Shown: positions 45,858 to 55,551 of the stretch, piece after piece
Numbering within the stretch: position 1 is the stretch's first letter
How the letters are laid out: each line of letters starts with the position of its first letter
DNA from: Candidatus Aminicenantes bacterium JdFR-78
GTDB lineage: Bacteria; Acidobacteriota; Aminicenantia; JdFR-78
NCBI GenBank assembly: GCA_002010665.1
Contig: MTON01000005.1
Location: 156,613 to 220,612 of the forward strand
DNA length: 64,000 bases
Direction: 5' to 3'
Translations under genes and position numbers: made by a program
The notes under the pieces: model-generated
Seen by the model: the letters and a program-made list of their open reading frames with translations, nothing else
What the model was told of the DNA's origin: nothing
The model's database searches: none

Positions 45858-46100
45858 TTATCTATCCTTCTGAATCTCTAAACATTTGTTTATAGTCTCT
45901 AATAAATCTAAATAAAAACATTCCATATATTTATCTTTCAATAACTTAGCTTCCTCTAATTGATATAGAAGTTGTTGCTTTATTAAAATTAATTCTCTTC
46001 TTCTTATTTCTCGCTCAGTAAATGGTCCTTTTCCTCCGTCCCATTTACTCCTTTCTTGATAAATATTTTCAAGTTCACTTTTAATCTTTTTAAAGGTAAT
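45858..46100 (-). CDS. Small coiled-coil protein with apparent ATT start
   Basis: An 80-codon open frame ending TAA, very rich in Glu/Lys/Leu/Arg heptads (EREIRRRELILIKQQLLYQL), likely a helical hairpin. A strong AAAAGGAGGT lies just before it, but the only codons near the expected start are two ATT (46103-46101 and 46100-46098); no ATG, GTG or TTG is in frame nearby. Either ATT is used, as in infC, or the start codon was recently mutated. Not recognised. Confidence 0.45.
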   Translation of the reverse strand: MTFKKIKSELENIYQERSKWDGGKGPFTEREIRRRELILIKQQLLYQLEEAKLLKDKYMECFYLDLLETINKCLEIQKDR

Positions 46101-46146
46101 AATACCTCCTTTTAAATTTCATATTTTTATTTTTCCTTTTTCAATC

Positions 46147-46329
46147 TCATATTCTATCTTTTTCAAGGAAGGCGTTATTTTTTAATTTTGAAATTAATCG
46201 CCATGCGGTTATTTGGCAGTTTTCGCATAAGGGAAAAATTTCATCCTTTCTCAATGATATTTTTTTACCGCATGATATGCATTCCCAAGTGCCTGTTTCA
46301 GGGCATCTCTCCCCAGTTGAACCTATCAT
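46147..46329 (-). CDS. Small zinc-ribbon protein
   Basis: 60 residues from the ATG at 46329, which has AAGGAGGTGAGTAT directly upstream; longer frames back to 46470 lack a ribosome-binding site and would run over the dnaG promoter. Four cysteines in CPETGTWECISCGKK and FPLCENC form one probable zinc site; the GERCPETGTWEC opening resembles a known family of short zinc-ribbon proteins of unknown function. A TATAAT at 46363-46368 could be its -10 box. Confidence 0.6.
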   Translation of the reverse strand: MIGSTGERCPETGTWECISCGKKISLRKDEIFPLCENCQITAWRLISKLKNNAFLEKDRI

Positions 46330-46449
46330 ATACTCACCTCCTTCCCACATACATTCCCCCTCATTATAATATGTCGGTTTTTTGGAAAATTTTATTGGGA
46401 TTTTTTTCACAATTTTCGCCCAATATTCTGGTTTTAATATATTAAATCC

Positions 46450-46478
46450 TTGACAAATCTTGCTATTCATTTTATATT
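46450..46478 (+). promoter_or_regulatory. Promoter of dnaG-rpoD
   Basis: TTGACA (46450-46455), 17 bp, TATATT (46473-46478). Expected leader about 14 nt to the ATG at 46499, with no Shine-Dalgarno sequence. Confidence 0.75.
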
Positions 46479-46498
46479 TATAAGAGCATGGAAACTAA

Positions 46499-48238
46499 AT
46501 GGAAATTACCGATCTTATAAGAGAGAAAGCAGACATAATCGAGTTAGCCTCCCAGTATACAAATCTTAGACAAAGAGGAAAAAGATGGTTTGGTTTATGC
46601 CCATTTCATTCTGAAAAAACTCCATCATTTACTGTTGACCCTGAAAAGAAGCTTTATCACTGCTTTGGATGTGGTGCAGGTGGAGATATCTTCACTCTAA
46701 TAATGGAAAAGGAAAAAATGAGTTTTTGGGAGGCAATAAAATTTCTCTGTCAGAAGTACAATATACCTTTGCCTGAGAAAAGCCTTGAAAAGTCCAAAAT
46801 AAATGAAGAAACTGAAGAGCTTTACAGAATTCATGACCATGCATTGAAGTTTTTCAGAAAATGTTTGATTTCTACAAGTGAAGGGAAGAGAGCTTTAGAC
46901 TATCTTATAAAAAGAGGAATAAAAAAGGAGACCATTGAATTCTTTAAAATCGGATATGCGCCAAAATCCTGGAATTCTCTTTATTCATATTTGATTAAAC
47001 AGAATATTAAACCCGAATCAATTGAAAAAGCAGGTTTAATTATTCCAAGTCAGAAAGGCGAAGGATTTTATGATAGATTCAGGGGAAGAATTATCTTTCC
47101 AATTTTTAACTTGCTCGGCAAAGTTATTGCTTTTGGTGGAAGGACTGTTTATGATGATGAGCCAAAGTATTTAAATTCTCCTGAGACTCCTATTTATTCA
47201 AAGGGAAATTCATTATATGGTTTAAATTGGTCAAAGGATTATATTCGAGAGAACAAAGAAGCTATTTTAGTTGAAGGATATATGGATCTTATATCTCTAT
47301 ATCAATCTGGAATAAAAAATGTGGTTGCATCCCTTGGAACAAGCTTAACTACTTCTCAGCTTTCCCTTCTTCAAAGATTCACAAAAAGAGTATGCGTAAA
47401 TTATGACAGTGATCAGGCAGGTCAATCAGCAACTTTGCGTTCGATCTCTTTATGTCTTGAAAAAGGACTTGAAGTTAAAATATCCCTTCTTCCAGAGGGA
47501 TATGATCCGGATAGTTTTGTAAAGGAAAAGGGAAAGGATGAATATTTAAATTATATAAAAGATAATAATATTCCTGGCTTTGAATTCCTTTGCAGTTCAA
47601 TGATGAAATCGAGAAATCTTGATTTGCCTCAGGAAAAATCCCAATTGCTTCGGGAATTAGTGGAAATTATTTCAAAAGTTCCTGATAATATAGTAAGAAG
47701 TGAATACATCAAAAAACTCAGCGAGTATTTTGATATCCATGAATCAGAAATCAGGGAAATAATAAAATTTGGAGCGGATAAAGTCTTTACTGAATTTGAT
47801 AAAGAAGAATTCCTTCCGGCTGAGAAGAGATTATTACAGATTATTTTAGAAAAAAAAGAGATTGCAGAGAAAATAATTCCTTATATTAATATAAATGACA
47901 TACGAGGTCTTAAAAGCGAAAGAATTTTTGAAAAGATTTTGAATAATTTCAACAATAATAAGGGATTGAGCATTGGATTATTAAAAGAGGAAATAGATTC
48001 TTCTCTTATATCATCAATAGTTCAATCCATGATTGTAAATCAATGTGAACCATCATTAGAAGAGGCAATGGATTGTCTGAATACACTTAAAAGATTATCT
48101 TTAGAGAAAAAATTAAAAGAAATTCAACGGGAAATTAATAAATTAGAAAAAGAAGGAAATTCACATAAATTAAATGCTTATCTCGAGTTAAAACAAAAAA
48201 TTATGAAGGATCTTTTAGCTCTATGTGAAACTAAATAA
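46499..48238 (+). CDS. dnaG: DNA primase
   Basis: 579 residues. N-terminal CHC2 zinc domain (CPFH..CFGCG, about 36-62), TOPRIM polymerase core (LVEGYMDLISL about 258-268 and NYDSDQAGQ about 300) and a C-terminal helicase-binding region (about 430-579). It makes RNA primers for replication. First gene of the dnaG-rpoD macromolecular synthesis operon; rpsU, often first in this operon, is absent. rpoD follows in the same direction. Confidence 0.98.
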   Translation: MEITDLIREKADIIELASQYTNLRQRGKRWFGLCPFHSEKTPSFTVDPEKKLYHCFGCGAGGDIFTLIMEKEKMSFWEAIKFLCQKYNIPLPEKSLEKSKINEETEELYRIHDHALKFFRKCLISTSEGKRALDYLIKRGIKKETIEFFKIGYAPKSWNSLYSYLIKQNIKPESIEKAGLIIPSQKGEGFYDRFRGRIIFPIFNLLGKVIAFGGRTVYDDEPKYLNSPETPIYSKGNSLYGLNWSKDYIRENKEAILVEGYMDLISLYQSGIKNVVASLGTSLTTSQLSLLQRFTKRVCVNYDSDQAGQSATLRSISLCLEKGLEVKISLLPEGYDPDSFVKEKGKDEYLNYIKDNNIPGFEFLCSSMMKSRNLDLPQEKSQLLRELVEIISKVPDNIVRSEYIKKLSEYFDIHESEIREIIKFGADKVFTEFDKEEFLPAEKRLLQIILEKKEIAEKIIPYININDIRGLKSERIFEKILNNFNNNKGLSIGLLKEEIDSSLISSIVQSMIVNQCEPSLEEAMDCLNTLKRLSLEKKLKEIQREINKLEKEGNSHKLNAYLELKQKIMKDLLALCETK

Positions 48239-48259
48239 AGGAGGGTGGAGTTAATAAAA

Positions 48260-49951
48260 ATGGAGAAAGAGATGAAAAGAAAAAAGAAAAAGAAAGGTAA
48301 GAAATTATCCATAGAAGAAAAATATCCTGACCAAGTAAGTAATCTTATTTCCAAAGGGAGGAAAAAGGGTTATTTGAGTCAGGATGAAATCGATGATTAC
48401 TTTCCTCCTGATGAATTTGATTCCACAAGTGACTTTGATGATTTGATGGATATATTTGATTCTCATGGAATAAAGGTAATAGATAAAATTCCTGCACCAG
48501 AGGAGGAAGAGGAAGAATTCCCTATTCTGAAAAGACCAGAAAAACCACCTAAACCTTTACCCTTAGAAAGAACAACTGATCCAGTAAAACTTTATCTCCG
48601 TGAAATGGGGACAGTTCCTCTTCTAACAAGAGAAGGGGAGATAGAAATTGCTAAGAGGATAGAGAGAGGAGAGAAAACTATAATAAAAGCTTTATCAAGA
48701 ACAAAGATAGTTCTCATGGAGGTGCTTTCAATAGGAGAAAAATTAAAAAATAATGAAATTTCAATTCAAGAAATATTTGAAATTAATGAAGACGATGTCC
48801 TTGAAGGGAAAATAGAAGAAAGAAAAAAGGAAATAATTAAAAAGATAGATGAAATAAAAGCATTGAGCGAAAAATTGGAAAAGGTGAAGAAGAAAGGAAT
48901 TTTTTCTGCTGGAAGATTAGTAATTCAGATTTCAAATATGATTAGAGAGCTTGATTTTAAGTCCAATTATATAGATAAATTTGTGGATGAACTTCGCTCA
49001 ATGGAGACTAAATTTTTGCAGTTAGAAGAGGAAAAACAGAAATTAATTGAAAGATTAGAAAATGCCAAGAATAAATCAGAAAAGAAATTATTAAAATCTC
49101 AGATCGAGTTTGTTGAAAATCAATTAAAAGATTTAGAGAAAAAAGCAGGGGTTTCTTCAGAAGGATTAAGAAAGATTTTAAGAACAATTGAAAAGGGTAA
49201 GAAGGAGGTTGAGGAGTCAAAGCAACAATTGGTAAAGGCTAACTTGAGGCTGGTGGTTTCAATTGCTAAGAAATATACGAATAGAGGTTTGCAATTTCTG
49301 GATTTAATTCAGGAAGGAAACATAGGATTGATGAAAGCAGTTGAAAAATTTGAATACAAAAGAGGTTATAAATTTTCAACATATGCCACTTGGTGGATTA
49401 GACAGGCTATTACAAGAGCAATTGCTGATCAGGCGAGAACAATTCGTATACCAGTTCATATGATTGAAACAATCAATAAACTTATTAGAGTTTCAAGACA
49501 GCTGGTTCAGGAATTAGGAAGAGAGCCCACTTGTGAGGAGATAGCTAAGAAAATGGACTTACCAGTAAATAAGGTTAGAAAAATATTAAAAATAGCTCAG
49601 GAACCTATTTCCTTGGAGACTCCAATAGGAGAAGAAGAGGACAGTCATCTTGGAGATTTTATTGAAGATAAGTCCATTCCATCTCCACCTGATACTGTTA
49701 TCCATCAGAGCTTAAAAGAGCAGATTCAGGAAGCTTTAAAATCTTTAACAGAAAGAGAGGCAAAAGTTCTTGAAATGAGATTTGGCTTAAAGGATGGTAA
49801 TGAGCACACATTGGAAGAGGTTGGACAGAAATTCAATGTAACTCGTGAAAGAATAAGACAGATTGAGGCAAAAGCTCTTAGAAAATTAAGACATCCTTCA
49901 AGAAGTAAAAAATTAAAATCCTTTCTTGATAGTGAAAGGGGTAAAAGTTGA
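48260..49951 (+). CDS. rpoD: Housekeeping sigma factor RpoD
   Basis: 563 residues from the ATG at 48260 (GGAG nine bases upstream); a GTG at 48245 is in frame but overlaps the Shine-Dalgarno sequence. Lys-rich start, region 1.1 (about 15-75, [13 protein letters not shown]), region 1.2 ([16 protein letters not shown]), a charged nonconserved region (about 140-320), region 2 ([20 protein letters not shown], and [14 protein letters not shown]), region 3 and region 4 ([17 protein letters not shown] and [18 protein letters not shown]). It reads the TTGACA/TATAAT promoters seen across the window. Its stop overlaps the -35 box of the tRNA promoter. Confidence 0.98.
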   Translation: MEKEMKRKKKKKGKKLSIEEKYPDQVSNLISKGRKKGYLSQDEIDDYFPPDEFDSTSDFDDLMDIFDSHGIKVIDKIPAPEEEEEEFPILKRPEKPPKPLPLERTTDPVKLYLREMGTVPLLTREGEIEIAKRIERGEKTIIKALSRTKIVLMEVLSIGEKLKNNEISIQEIFEINEDDVLEGKIEERKKEIIKKIDEIKALSEKLEKVKKKGIFSAGRLVIQISNMIRELDFKSNYIDKFVDELRSMETKFLQLEEEKQKLIERLENAKNKSEKKLLKSQIEFVENQLKDLEKKAGVSSEGLRKILRTIEKGKKEVEESKQQLVKANLRLVVSIAKKYTNRGLQFLDLIQEGNIGLMKAVEKFEYKRGYKFSTYATWWIRQAITRAIADQARTIRIPVHMIETINKLIRVSRQLVQELGREPTCEEIAKKMDLPVNKVRKILKIAQEPISLETPIGEEEDSHLGDFIEDKSIPSPPDTVIHQSLKEQIQEALKSLTEREAKVLEMRFGLKDGNEHTLEEVGQKFNVTRERIRQIEAKALRKLRHPSRSKKLKSFLDSERGKS

Positions 49952-49976
49952 CACTTAACCATAATTTTGCTATAAG
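49948..49976 (+). promoter_or_regulatory. Promoter of the CAU tRNA gene
   Basis: TTGACA (49948-49953) overlapping the rpoD stop codon, 17 bp, TATAAG (49971-49976), expected start near 49983, seven bases before the tRNA. Confidence 0.65.
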
Positions 49977-49989
49977 TAAAATGATGAAT

Positions 49990-50062
49990 GGGCCTATAGC
50001 TCAGCGGCCAGAGCTGCCGGCTCATAACCGGTAGGTCCCAGGTTCGAATCCTGGTAGGCCCA
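49990..50062 (+). tRNA. tRNA with CAU anticodon (probably Ile2, possibly elongator Met)
   Basis: 73 nt cloverleaf: acceptor GGGCCTA pairs with TAGGCCC, D-arm GCTC/GAGC, anticodon arm GCCGG/CCGGT around loop CTCATAA (anticodon CAT), T-arm CCAGG/CCTGG with TTCGAAT. No encoded CCA. The first base pair is G-C, so it is not the initiator, which has a mismatch there. The GGGCCTA acceptor is typical of isoleucine tRNAs, which favours tRNA-Ile2 (lysidine at C34). Confidence 0.92.
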
Positions 50063-50088
50063 TTTCTTAAGTAGAAGAGGAAAAAGGA

Positions 50089-50826
50089 GTGGAACAGGAA
50101 TTTGAGTCATTAATAAGTTTACAGGAGATTGATAAAAAGTTAATTTCCCTCAAAAAAGAATTAAATCAAATCCCGCTTAAACTCAAAGAAATAGAAGACA
50201 AAAGAAAGAAAAATCAAGAGGAACTGTCCAAGGCAAAGGAAAAACTTATCGCTAATCAGAAAAAACGGAAAGAACTAGAATTAGAAGTTCAGAGTCTGAA
50301 AGAAAAGGTTTCAAAATATAAAAAACAATTATATGAAGTAAAAACAAATAAAGAATATGCTTCTATGCTCAAGGAAATTGAATTCACAGAAGGAGAAATT
50401 GAGAAATTAGAGGAGAAAATAATTGAAGAACTGCTCAACGCAGATGAGATTCAAGCAGAGATTAAAAAAGCAGAAGAAATAAATCAGAGAGAGAATAATA
50501 AACTCCAGGAAGAGGAACAGAAGATAAAATCCAAAAGGGAAAAAATTCTAAATGAGATTGAAGAGTTAAATAAGGAAAGGAAAGAACTCATTCCAAAAGT
50601 TCCAAAAAATTATTTGGAGTTATATGAAAAAATATTTTCAAAGAAAAATGGAATAGTTCTCTCGCCCGTAAGTGATGAATTCTGTTCAGTATGTAATATG
50701 CGGATTCGACCACAGATGTTAAATGAACTAAAATCAAACAAGGACCTTATATTCTGTGAGAATTGTGGTAGAATCCTTTACTGGGTTGGAAAACCAGCCT
50801 CAGAAAAGAAGAAGAAAAGAGCTTAA
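50089..50826 (+). CDS. Coiled-coil protein with C4 zinc ribbon
   Basis: 245 residues. An almost continuous coiled coil (about 5-175) rich in Lys, Glu and Leu, then a C-terminal C4 zinc ribbon (CSVCNMRI and CENCGR, about 202-235). This matches the CT398-like/DUF164 family, whose members form hairpin coiled coils; proposed links to flagella or RNA export in others, not shown here. GTG start with GAGG eight bases upstream. Its last 4 nt overlap the convergent acyl-CoA synthetase. Confidence 0.85.
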   Translation: MEQEFESLISLQEIDKKLISLKKELNQIPLKLKEIEDKRKKNQEELSKAKEKLIANQKKRKELELEVQSLKEKVSKYKKQLYEVKTNKEYASMLKEIEFTEGEIEKLEEKIIEELLNADEIQAEIKKAEEINQRENNKLQEEEQKIKSKREKILNEIEELNKERKELIPKVPKNYLELYEKIFSKKNGIVLSPVSDEFCSVCNMRIRPQMLNELKSNKDLIFCENCGRILYWVGKPASEKKKKRA

Positions 50827-52613
50827 CCTTCGTTTTCTTCCTTGTAAAGTTCGTCAATTAAATCTTTATATTTCTCTTCTATTATGTTCCTCTTAACTTT
50901 TAAGGTTGGAGTAATTTCGTTTTTTGAAATCTCAAATTCTCTATCAAGAAGAGCAATCTTTTTGATCTGTTCGTAGGGAGCCAGACCCTGTGTGGCTCTA
51001 TCGACCTCGGCTTTGATAAAATTCTTGATTTCCTTTTTACTTATGAGATCTTTCCTGTCTGTATATTTTATTTTGTTGAACCTTGCATACTCCTCTAATT
51101 TGTCAAAATCCGGAATAATCAAGGCAGAGATGAATTTTCTCTTATCTCCGACAACTACTGCATTAGAAATATACGGATTTGCCTTAAGCATATTCTCAAT
51201 TGGTTGAGGAGCAACATTTTTACCACCTGAAGTAACAATAATATCTTTTTTGCGATCAGTAATTACAAGAAAACCATCCTCGTCCAGATACCCTATATCT
51301 CCAGTATGGAACCAGCCATCCCTAAATGCCTCTTTAGTCTCTGCTTCTTTTTTATAATAACCAACCATTACATTTGGTCCTCTTACCAAGATTTCACCGT
51401 CTTCAGCAATTTTTACCTCAACACCTGGGATTGGTTTTCCAACTGTCCCAAATTTTAAATTCTCAAAGGTATTAACTGATATAACAGGAGAGGTCTCTGT
51501 TAAGCCATAACCTTCGAGAATCACCAGGCCCATTGCATAAAAGAATTCAGCAATTTCTTTGGATAATGGAGCACCACCTGAAACAAAAAATCTGATTCTT
51601 CCTCCTGTCTTTTCAATTATTTTTGAAAATACAAGTTTATGAGCAATTTTATATTTGAGTTTAAGAAAAAATCCAATAGGCTTTTTGGCTAATTTCTTCT
51701 CTCCGACTTTTCTGCCTATATTAAGAGCCCAGAAAAAAATTTTTCTCTTTAAAGGCGAACTCGAAAGGACATTATCCATAACCTTTGCATAAATCTTCTC
51801 AAATACCCTTGGAACACTCACCATTATATTGGGTCTAACTTCGAGTAAATTCTGGGCAACAGTTTCAATACTTTCTGCATACGCGATTGTGCATCCTTTA
51901 TAAATATAAGTATGAGTAACCATTCTTTCTAAGATATGGGAAAGGGGGAGGAAGGAAAGTACTGTGTCCTTTTCTGAAAATTCAATTATCTGGGAAACTG
52001 ATATGATATTACTTAGTATATTTTTATGGGTCAGCATTACACCTTTTGGAATGCCTGTGGTTCCTGATGTATAAATAATTGTTGCCAAATCATCAGGTTT
52101 TACTTCAAGTGCACTTTTTTCAAAAAGATCAGGATCTTTATCCTTTCTTTTCCGCCCGAGCTCCCTAATCTGAGAAAAGGATAGAGCACCTTCGAAGGGA
52201 GGAGATATAAAAGATATGAAGTGTTTGACTTTGGAAAGTTTATTCTTAATCGATTTTATTTTCTCGCCCTGGATTTCATCTGAAAAGATAACAACCTTTG
52301 CATCAGAGTCGTCTATTATGAATACTATTTGCTCAGCAGTTAAAGTTGGATAAATGGGAACTGTTATTCCACCGAAAGCAAGAATCGCTAAATCTGAAAT
52401 TATCCATTCAGGTCTATTCTCTGAAAGCAGAATGATTTTGTCATTTTTGCCTACGCCGAGCTCTCTAAGGCCAAGGGAAAACTCTTCTACCATGTTTTTA
52501 AATTCCTCAGTGGATATTCCTCTATATTCACCCTTATCCTTATAAAGAACAAAATTTTCCTTTGGATAATTTTTTACTGTATTCAAGAAAACTTGATTTA
52601 AAGTTTCTAACAT
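50823..52613 (-). CDS. Long-chain acyl-CoA synthetase (AMP-forming)
   Basis: 596 residues, FadD15-type member of the ANL superfamily. AMP-binding signature YTSGTTGIPKGVMLTH near residue 178; GYGLTETSPV near 350; GWFHTGDIGYLDEDGF and the hinge DRKKDIIVTSGGKNVAPQPIE in the C-terminal domain. Activates fatty acids as acyl-CoA for lipid synthesis or degradation. GGAGGGAAC before the ATG and a promoter at 52644-52672, so it is its own transcript. Confidence 0.94.
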   Translation of the reverse strand: MLETLNQVFLNTVKNYPKENFVLYKDKGEYRGISTEEFKNMVEEFSLGLRELGVGKNDKIILLSENRPEWIISDLAILAFGGITVPIYPTLTAEQIVFIIDDSDAKVVIFSDEIQGEKIKSIKNKLSKVKHFISFISPPFEGALSFSQIRELGRKRKDKDPDLFEKSALEVKPDDLATIIYTSGTTGIPKGVMLTHKNILSNIISVSQIIEFSEKDTVLSFLPLSHILERMVTHTYIYKGCTIAYAESIETVAQNLLEVRPNIMVSVPRVFEKIYAKVMDNVLSSSPLKRKIFFWALNIGRKVGEKKLAKKPIGFFLKLKYKIAHKLVFSKIIEKTGGRIRFFVSGGAPLSKEIAEFFYAMGLVILEGYGLTETSPVISVNTFENLKFGTVGKPIPGVEVKIAEDGEILVRGPNVMVGYYKKEAETKEAFRDGWFHTGDIGYLDEDGFLVITDRKKDIIVTSGGKNVAPQPIENMLKANPYISNAVVVGDKRKFISALIIPDFDKLEEYARFNKIKYTDRKDLISKKEIKNFIKAEVDRATQGLAPYEQIKKIALLDREFEISKNEITPTLKVKRNIIEEKYKDLIDELYKEENEG

Positions 52614-52643
52614 GTTCCCTCCAAAATAAAAAAATTTTCTTTA

Positions 52644-52672
52644 ATTCTAATGAAATTTATTTGTAAGTTCAA
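52644..52672 (-). promoter_or_regulatory. Promoter of the acyl-CoA synthetase gene
   Basis: Minus strand: TTGAAC (52672-52667), 17 bp, TAGAAT (52649-52644). It lies directly after the stop of the deaminase gene. Confidence 0.6.
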
Positions 52673-52675
52673 GGA

Positions 52676-53185
52676 TTATTTTCCATATTGATGAGAATCG
52701 TCTAAAATATCGCCCTTAATCCAGTCCTTTACCCAATCCTCTACAAGAAAAATTTTCATTTCTCCGTCTTCTGTTGAGCTTATTACTCTTTTTAATCCAC
52801 AGTTTATGATCATTTTCTTACATATAAAACATGGAAAAGCATTTATTTGTTTTTTGGTTTTATAATCTTCTCCATAAATAAACATGTCTCCACCAAGAAG
52901 ACTTACACCAGCTCGTGCAGCATTTATAATAGCATTTTGTTCTGCATGGACACTCCTGCATAATTCATATCTCTGACCATGAGGAATATTTAACTTATCC
53001 CGTAGACAGAAGCCGTGCTGAAAACTATCTTTTGTTTTTCGAGGAGCACCCACATATCCAGTGGATATTATTTGGTCATCGCGTACTATAATTGCACCTA
53101 TGCTCCTCCTGAAACAAGTGCTCCTTCTTGCTACTTCTTTTGCTATGTTAAGGTAATATTTATCCTTTGAAATTCTCCTTTCCAT
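52676..53185 (-). CDS. dCMP deaminase (ComEB type)
   Basis: 169 residues, zinc cytidine-deaminase fold. Zinc/catalytic motif HAEQNAI near residue 82 and PCFICKKM near 117. Early YLNIAKEVARRSTC and RSIGAIIVRDDQI are dCMP deaminase features. Converts dCMP to dUMP for dTMP synthesis. It starts right after a small P-loop kinase gene, with which it is likely functionally paired. Last gene of the tat operon. Confidence 0.92.
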   Translation of the reverse strand: MERRISKDKYYLNIAKEVARRSTCFRRSIGAIIVRDDQIISTGYVGAPRKTKDSFQHGFCLRDKLNIPHGQRYELCRSVHAEQNAIINAARAGVSLLGGDMFIYGEDYKTKKQINAFPCFICKKMIINCGLKRVISSTEDGEMKIFLVEDWVKDWIKGDILDDSHQYGK

Positions 53186-53746
53186 TTATTCCTCCTTAAA
53201 ATTTTCCAAAATTTTGCCCAATTTCCCATGTAATTCCTCTATAGTTCCATCGTTTATAACAGTATAATCAGCCATTTTCATACATGTAAGGAGCTGTTGA
53301 GCGCTTTCTTTATTAGTCATTTCTTCCTGTTCTTTTCTTATGAATTCGTAAAGATTTTCCACAGATTCCTTTCTTCCCCTTTTCATTATCCTCTGAAATC
53401 TTATTAAGACTGGTGCATCAATACATATTAAAATAAAATCTTTAAATTTTCTGAAATACTCAATTTCAGCAGGATTTCGAATACTATCTATGACTGCCTT
53501 ATCTTTTATTTTATTCATTACTCTTCTTGCAAGTATATCTGGTCCAAATTTCTCTCTTAATTCGTTTCCCTTCTTAATTAAATTATCGCGATTAATTTCC
53601 AGCCCATTCCTTTTGAGTTCTTCTCTGATTTCATCAGAAAGAGAAAAATATTCGTAACTCTTTCTTATAAAATATTTTGCTGCTTCTCCTTTTCCAGCTC
53701 CATTTGGTCCTGTTAGACCAATTAATTTTAGTTTCTTTGTTTTCAT
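53186..53746 (-). CDS. P-loop nucleotide kinase (AAA_18/dNMP-kinase-like)
   Basis: 186 residues. Walker A GPNGAGKGEAAKYF near residue 13; LSDEIREELKRNG follows; a LID-like Arg-rich segment RFQRIMKRGRKES near 125. The layout resembles dephospho-CoA kinase and phage T4-type dNMP kinases; adjacency to dCMP deaminase favours a deoxynucleotide kinase. Overlaps the gene upstream by 4 nt. The substrate is inference. Confidence 0.75.
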   Translation of the reverse strand: MKTKKLKLIGLTGPNGAGKGEAAKYFIRKSYEYFSLSDEIREELKRNGLEINRDNLIKKGNELREKFGPDILARRVMNKIKDKAVIDSIRNPAEIEYFRKFKDFILICIDAPVLIRFQRIMKRGRKESVENLYEFIRKEQEEMTNKESAQQLLTCMKMADYTVINDGTIEELHGKLGKILENFKEE

Positions 53747-54582
53747 AATCCTATTGAAAGAAGAAAAATTCCAATCAATATCCCGAATAAAAAATTAAAA
53801 GATTTTACTTTTATGGAATCCTTTACATTAAAGGAAAGCAGAGGTAACATTCCATGCCCATCTTGAACCATTGAACTTGCGAGAAGAATGGAAAATGGGA
53901 TAAGGCCTTTTGAATATAAAAATACGAAAATAAGGTGGGGGCCTGACTGGGGTAATATGCCGATAAGTACTGCAAATAGAAGAATTAAAAGATGTTTTCC
54001 CCTTATAATATTTTCAAGATTAAAAAATTTTAGACCTGTTTCAATAATTAGAAGAGTGAAAAATGTCCATAAAAAGACCTTCCAGATGTGCTTTCGCAAA
54101 ATATGATTCCAAATATGTTCTCTCATATAATGATTAAATGTTAATTTATCAGAATGATGCTCTTGTAAATTGCATCCCTCACATACCTTTATTTTTGATA
54201 AATTCACAATTCTGTCGGTTATCCATCCAAATAAAATTCCCAAAATAAAGAGAATAGCGAAGAGAAAAATAGCTTTGCGAGGGAAAAGAGAAAGCATAAT
54301 AAAGGCTTCATCTCCTGAAGTAGCAATCATACCACCAACTATTGCACCAAAACTTACGAGTCCGTGTATGTAAAGGGAGACATTGATAAATGAGCCAAAA
54401 CATCCAGGAATAATGCCAAAAAAAGAAGTAAGAATATACTGAGCCCCTAAGCCCTTTTTTATCCAGGCTTCTAATTTTCCCTTGGTCACAAATTCAATTA
54501 AATCCACGAATAATATCATTAAAAAAACGAGAAATGTTATTTTTACAGTACGAAATATGACTTCAATCAGGATTTCTCTCAT
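53743..54582 (-). CDS. Putative 10-TM metal exporter (ArsP_2/PF11449-like)
   Basis: 279 residues, strongly hydrophobic with about eight to ten membrane segments in two halves (about 10-125 and 165-279), separated by a Cys/His-rich cytoplasmic loop (KVCEGCNLQEHHSDKL near 132). GIIPGCFGSFINVSLY and ILPQSGPHLIFVF are the paired family motifs. Members are annotated as heavy-metal or manganese exporters without firm biochemical proof. Overlaps tatC by 4 nt and the kinase by 4 nt, so all are co-translated. Confidence 0.75.
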   Translation of the reverse strand: MREILIEVIFRTVKITFLVFLMILFVDLIEFVTKGKLEAWIKKGLGAQYILTSFFGIIPGCFGSFINVSLYIHGLVSFGAIVGGMIATSGDEAFIMLSLFPRKAIFLFAILFILGILFGWITDRIVNLSKIKVCEGCNLQEHHSDKLTFNHYMREHIWNHILRKHIWKVFLWTFFTLLIIETGLKFFNLENIIRGKHLLILLFAVLIGILPQSGPHLIFVFLYSKGLIPFSILLASSMVQDGHGMLPLLSFNVKDSIKVKSFNFLFGILIGIFLLSIGL

Positions 54583-55316
54583 TTCCTTTTGCCGAATATA
54601 TATGCTATTCCAATGCCGATTCCATAAAGAGCAAGCATTGGAATAGCAATAATACTCTGGGTTATCATGTCAGGAGTTGGGGTAATTATTGCAGCAATTA
54701 TAAAGGTAACCAAAACCGCATATTTAAATTGCTTTATAAGCCATTTATGATTGATAATTCCTAATCTTGAAAGGAAAAATATTAATGTTGGCAATTCAAA
54801 TACAAGTGCAATACCGAGAAGGACCTTCAGGGCAAAGGAGAAATACTGGTCTACTGTTATCACGGGTCTAAAATCACTCCCCATTTTTATAAAAAATCGG
54901 CATGCCCATGGAAAGACAATATAATAACCAAAAAGACCACCAAGGATGAAGAATAAGGAAGTAAAGGTTACAAAAGGAATAACATATTTTTTTTCTTTAG
55001 GATAAAGGCCAGGAGAAACAAATTGCCATAATTGAAAAAAAATAAAAGGAGATGTAAAAAAAATTGAAGCAAGAAATGAGACTTTAATATAAAGCATGAA
55101 GGGAGCTGTTAAAGTTGTATAGGCTAATTTCTCTCCTGGAGGAAGATATTTGGTAACAGGACGAGCCAGAATCTGATAAATGTCCTTGCTAAATATCCAT
55201 GCTGGGATTACTCCTATTATTACAGCAGAAATAGAATAAAGTAATCTTTTTCTCAGTTCCTGGAGGTGTTCGAGGAAAGTCATCTCATCCGGAGATTTCT
55301 TTATCTTTTTTCTCAT
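54579..55316 (-). CDS. tatC: Sec-independent translocase subunit TatC
   Basis: 245 residues, six transmembrane segments. The N-terminal [15 protein letters not shown] is the conserved TatC signal-binding motif, and [14 protein letters not shown] is also diagnostic. TatC recognises twin-arginine signals of folded proteins such as the Rieske protein encoded at 61 kb. It overlaps tatA by 32 nt. Only tatA and tatC are present; there is no tatB. Confidence 0.97.
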   Translation of the reverse strand: MRKKIKKSPDEMTFLEHLQELRKRLLYSISAVIIGVIPAWIFSKDIYQILARPVTKYLPPGEKLAYTTLTAPFMLYIKVSFLASIFFTSPFIFFQLWQFVSPGLYPKEKKYVIPFVTFTSLFFILGGLFGYYIVFPWACRFFIKMGSDFRPVITVDQYFSFALKVLLGIALVFELPTLIFFLSRLGIINHKWLIKQFKYAVLVTFIIAAIITPTPDMITQSIIAIPMLALYGIGIGIAYIFGKRK

Positions 55317-55536
55317 CCTTTTTTATTTCCTCGTCCAGCTCTTTTCGAATTTCTTCAATTTCCTCTGCTTGAATTTCTTCCTCGATTTTATTTTTAATTT
55401 CTGTTGAGGTTCTTCTAAGCTCTGCAAGGGCTCGGCCGATTGACCTTCCTATTTCTGGAAGTTTTTTTGGGCCGAAAATTAGGAGTGCAATGATTAAAAT
55501 AATGATTATTTCAGGGAATCCTATATTTCCAAACAT
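55285..55536 (-). CDS. tatA: Twin-arginine translocase subunit TatA
   Basis: 83 residues. One N-terminal helix (about 5-22) with the [17 protein letters not shown] hinge, then a long acidic tail ([19 protein letters not shown]). With no separate TatB visible, this may be the dual-function TatA of minimal TatAC systems. A strong promoter lies just upstream, so it begins the operon tatA-tatC-exporter-kinase-dCMP deaminase. Confidence 0.95.
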   Translation of the reverse strand: MFGNIGFPEIIIILIIALLIFGPKKLPEIGRSIGRALAELRRTSTEIKNKIEEEIQAEEIEEIRKELDEEIKKDEKKDKEISG

Positions 55537-55551
55537 TTTAAATCACTTGAA

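Noticed and set aside
46330..46470. N-terminal extension of the small zinc-ribbon protein
   Set aside because: No ribosome-binding site, and it would cross a TATAAT and the dnaG promoter; AAGGAGGT fits the ATG at 46329.
49990..50062. Initiator tRNA-fMet
   Set aside because: The first acceptor pair is G-C, whereas bacterial initiators have a mismatch at position 1-72.
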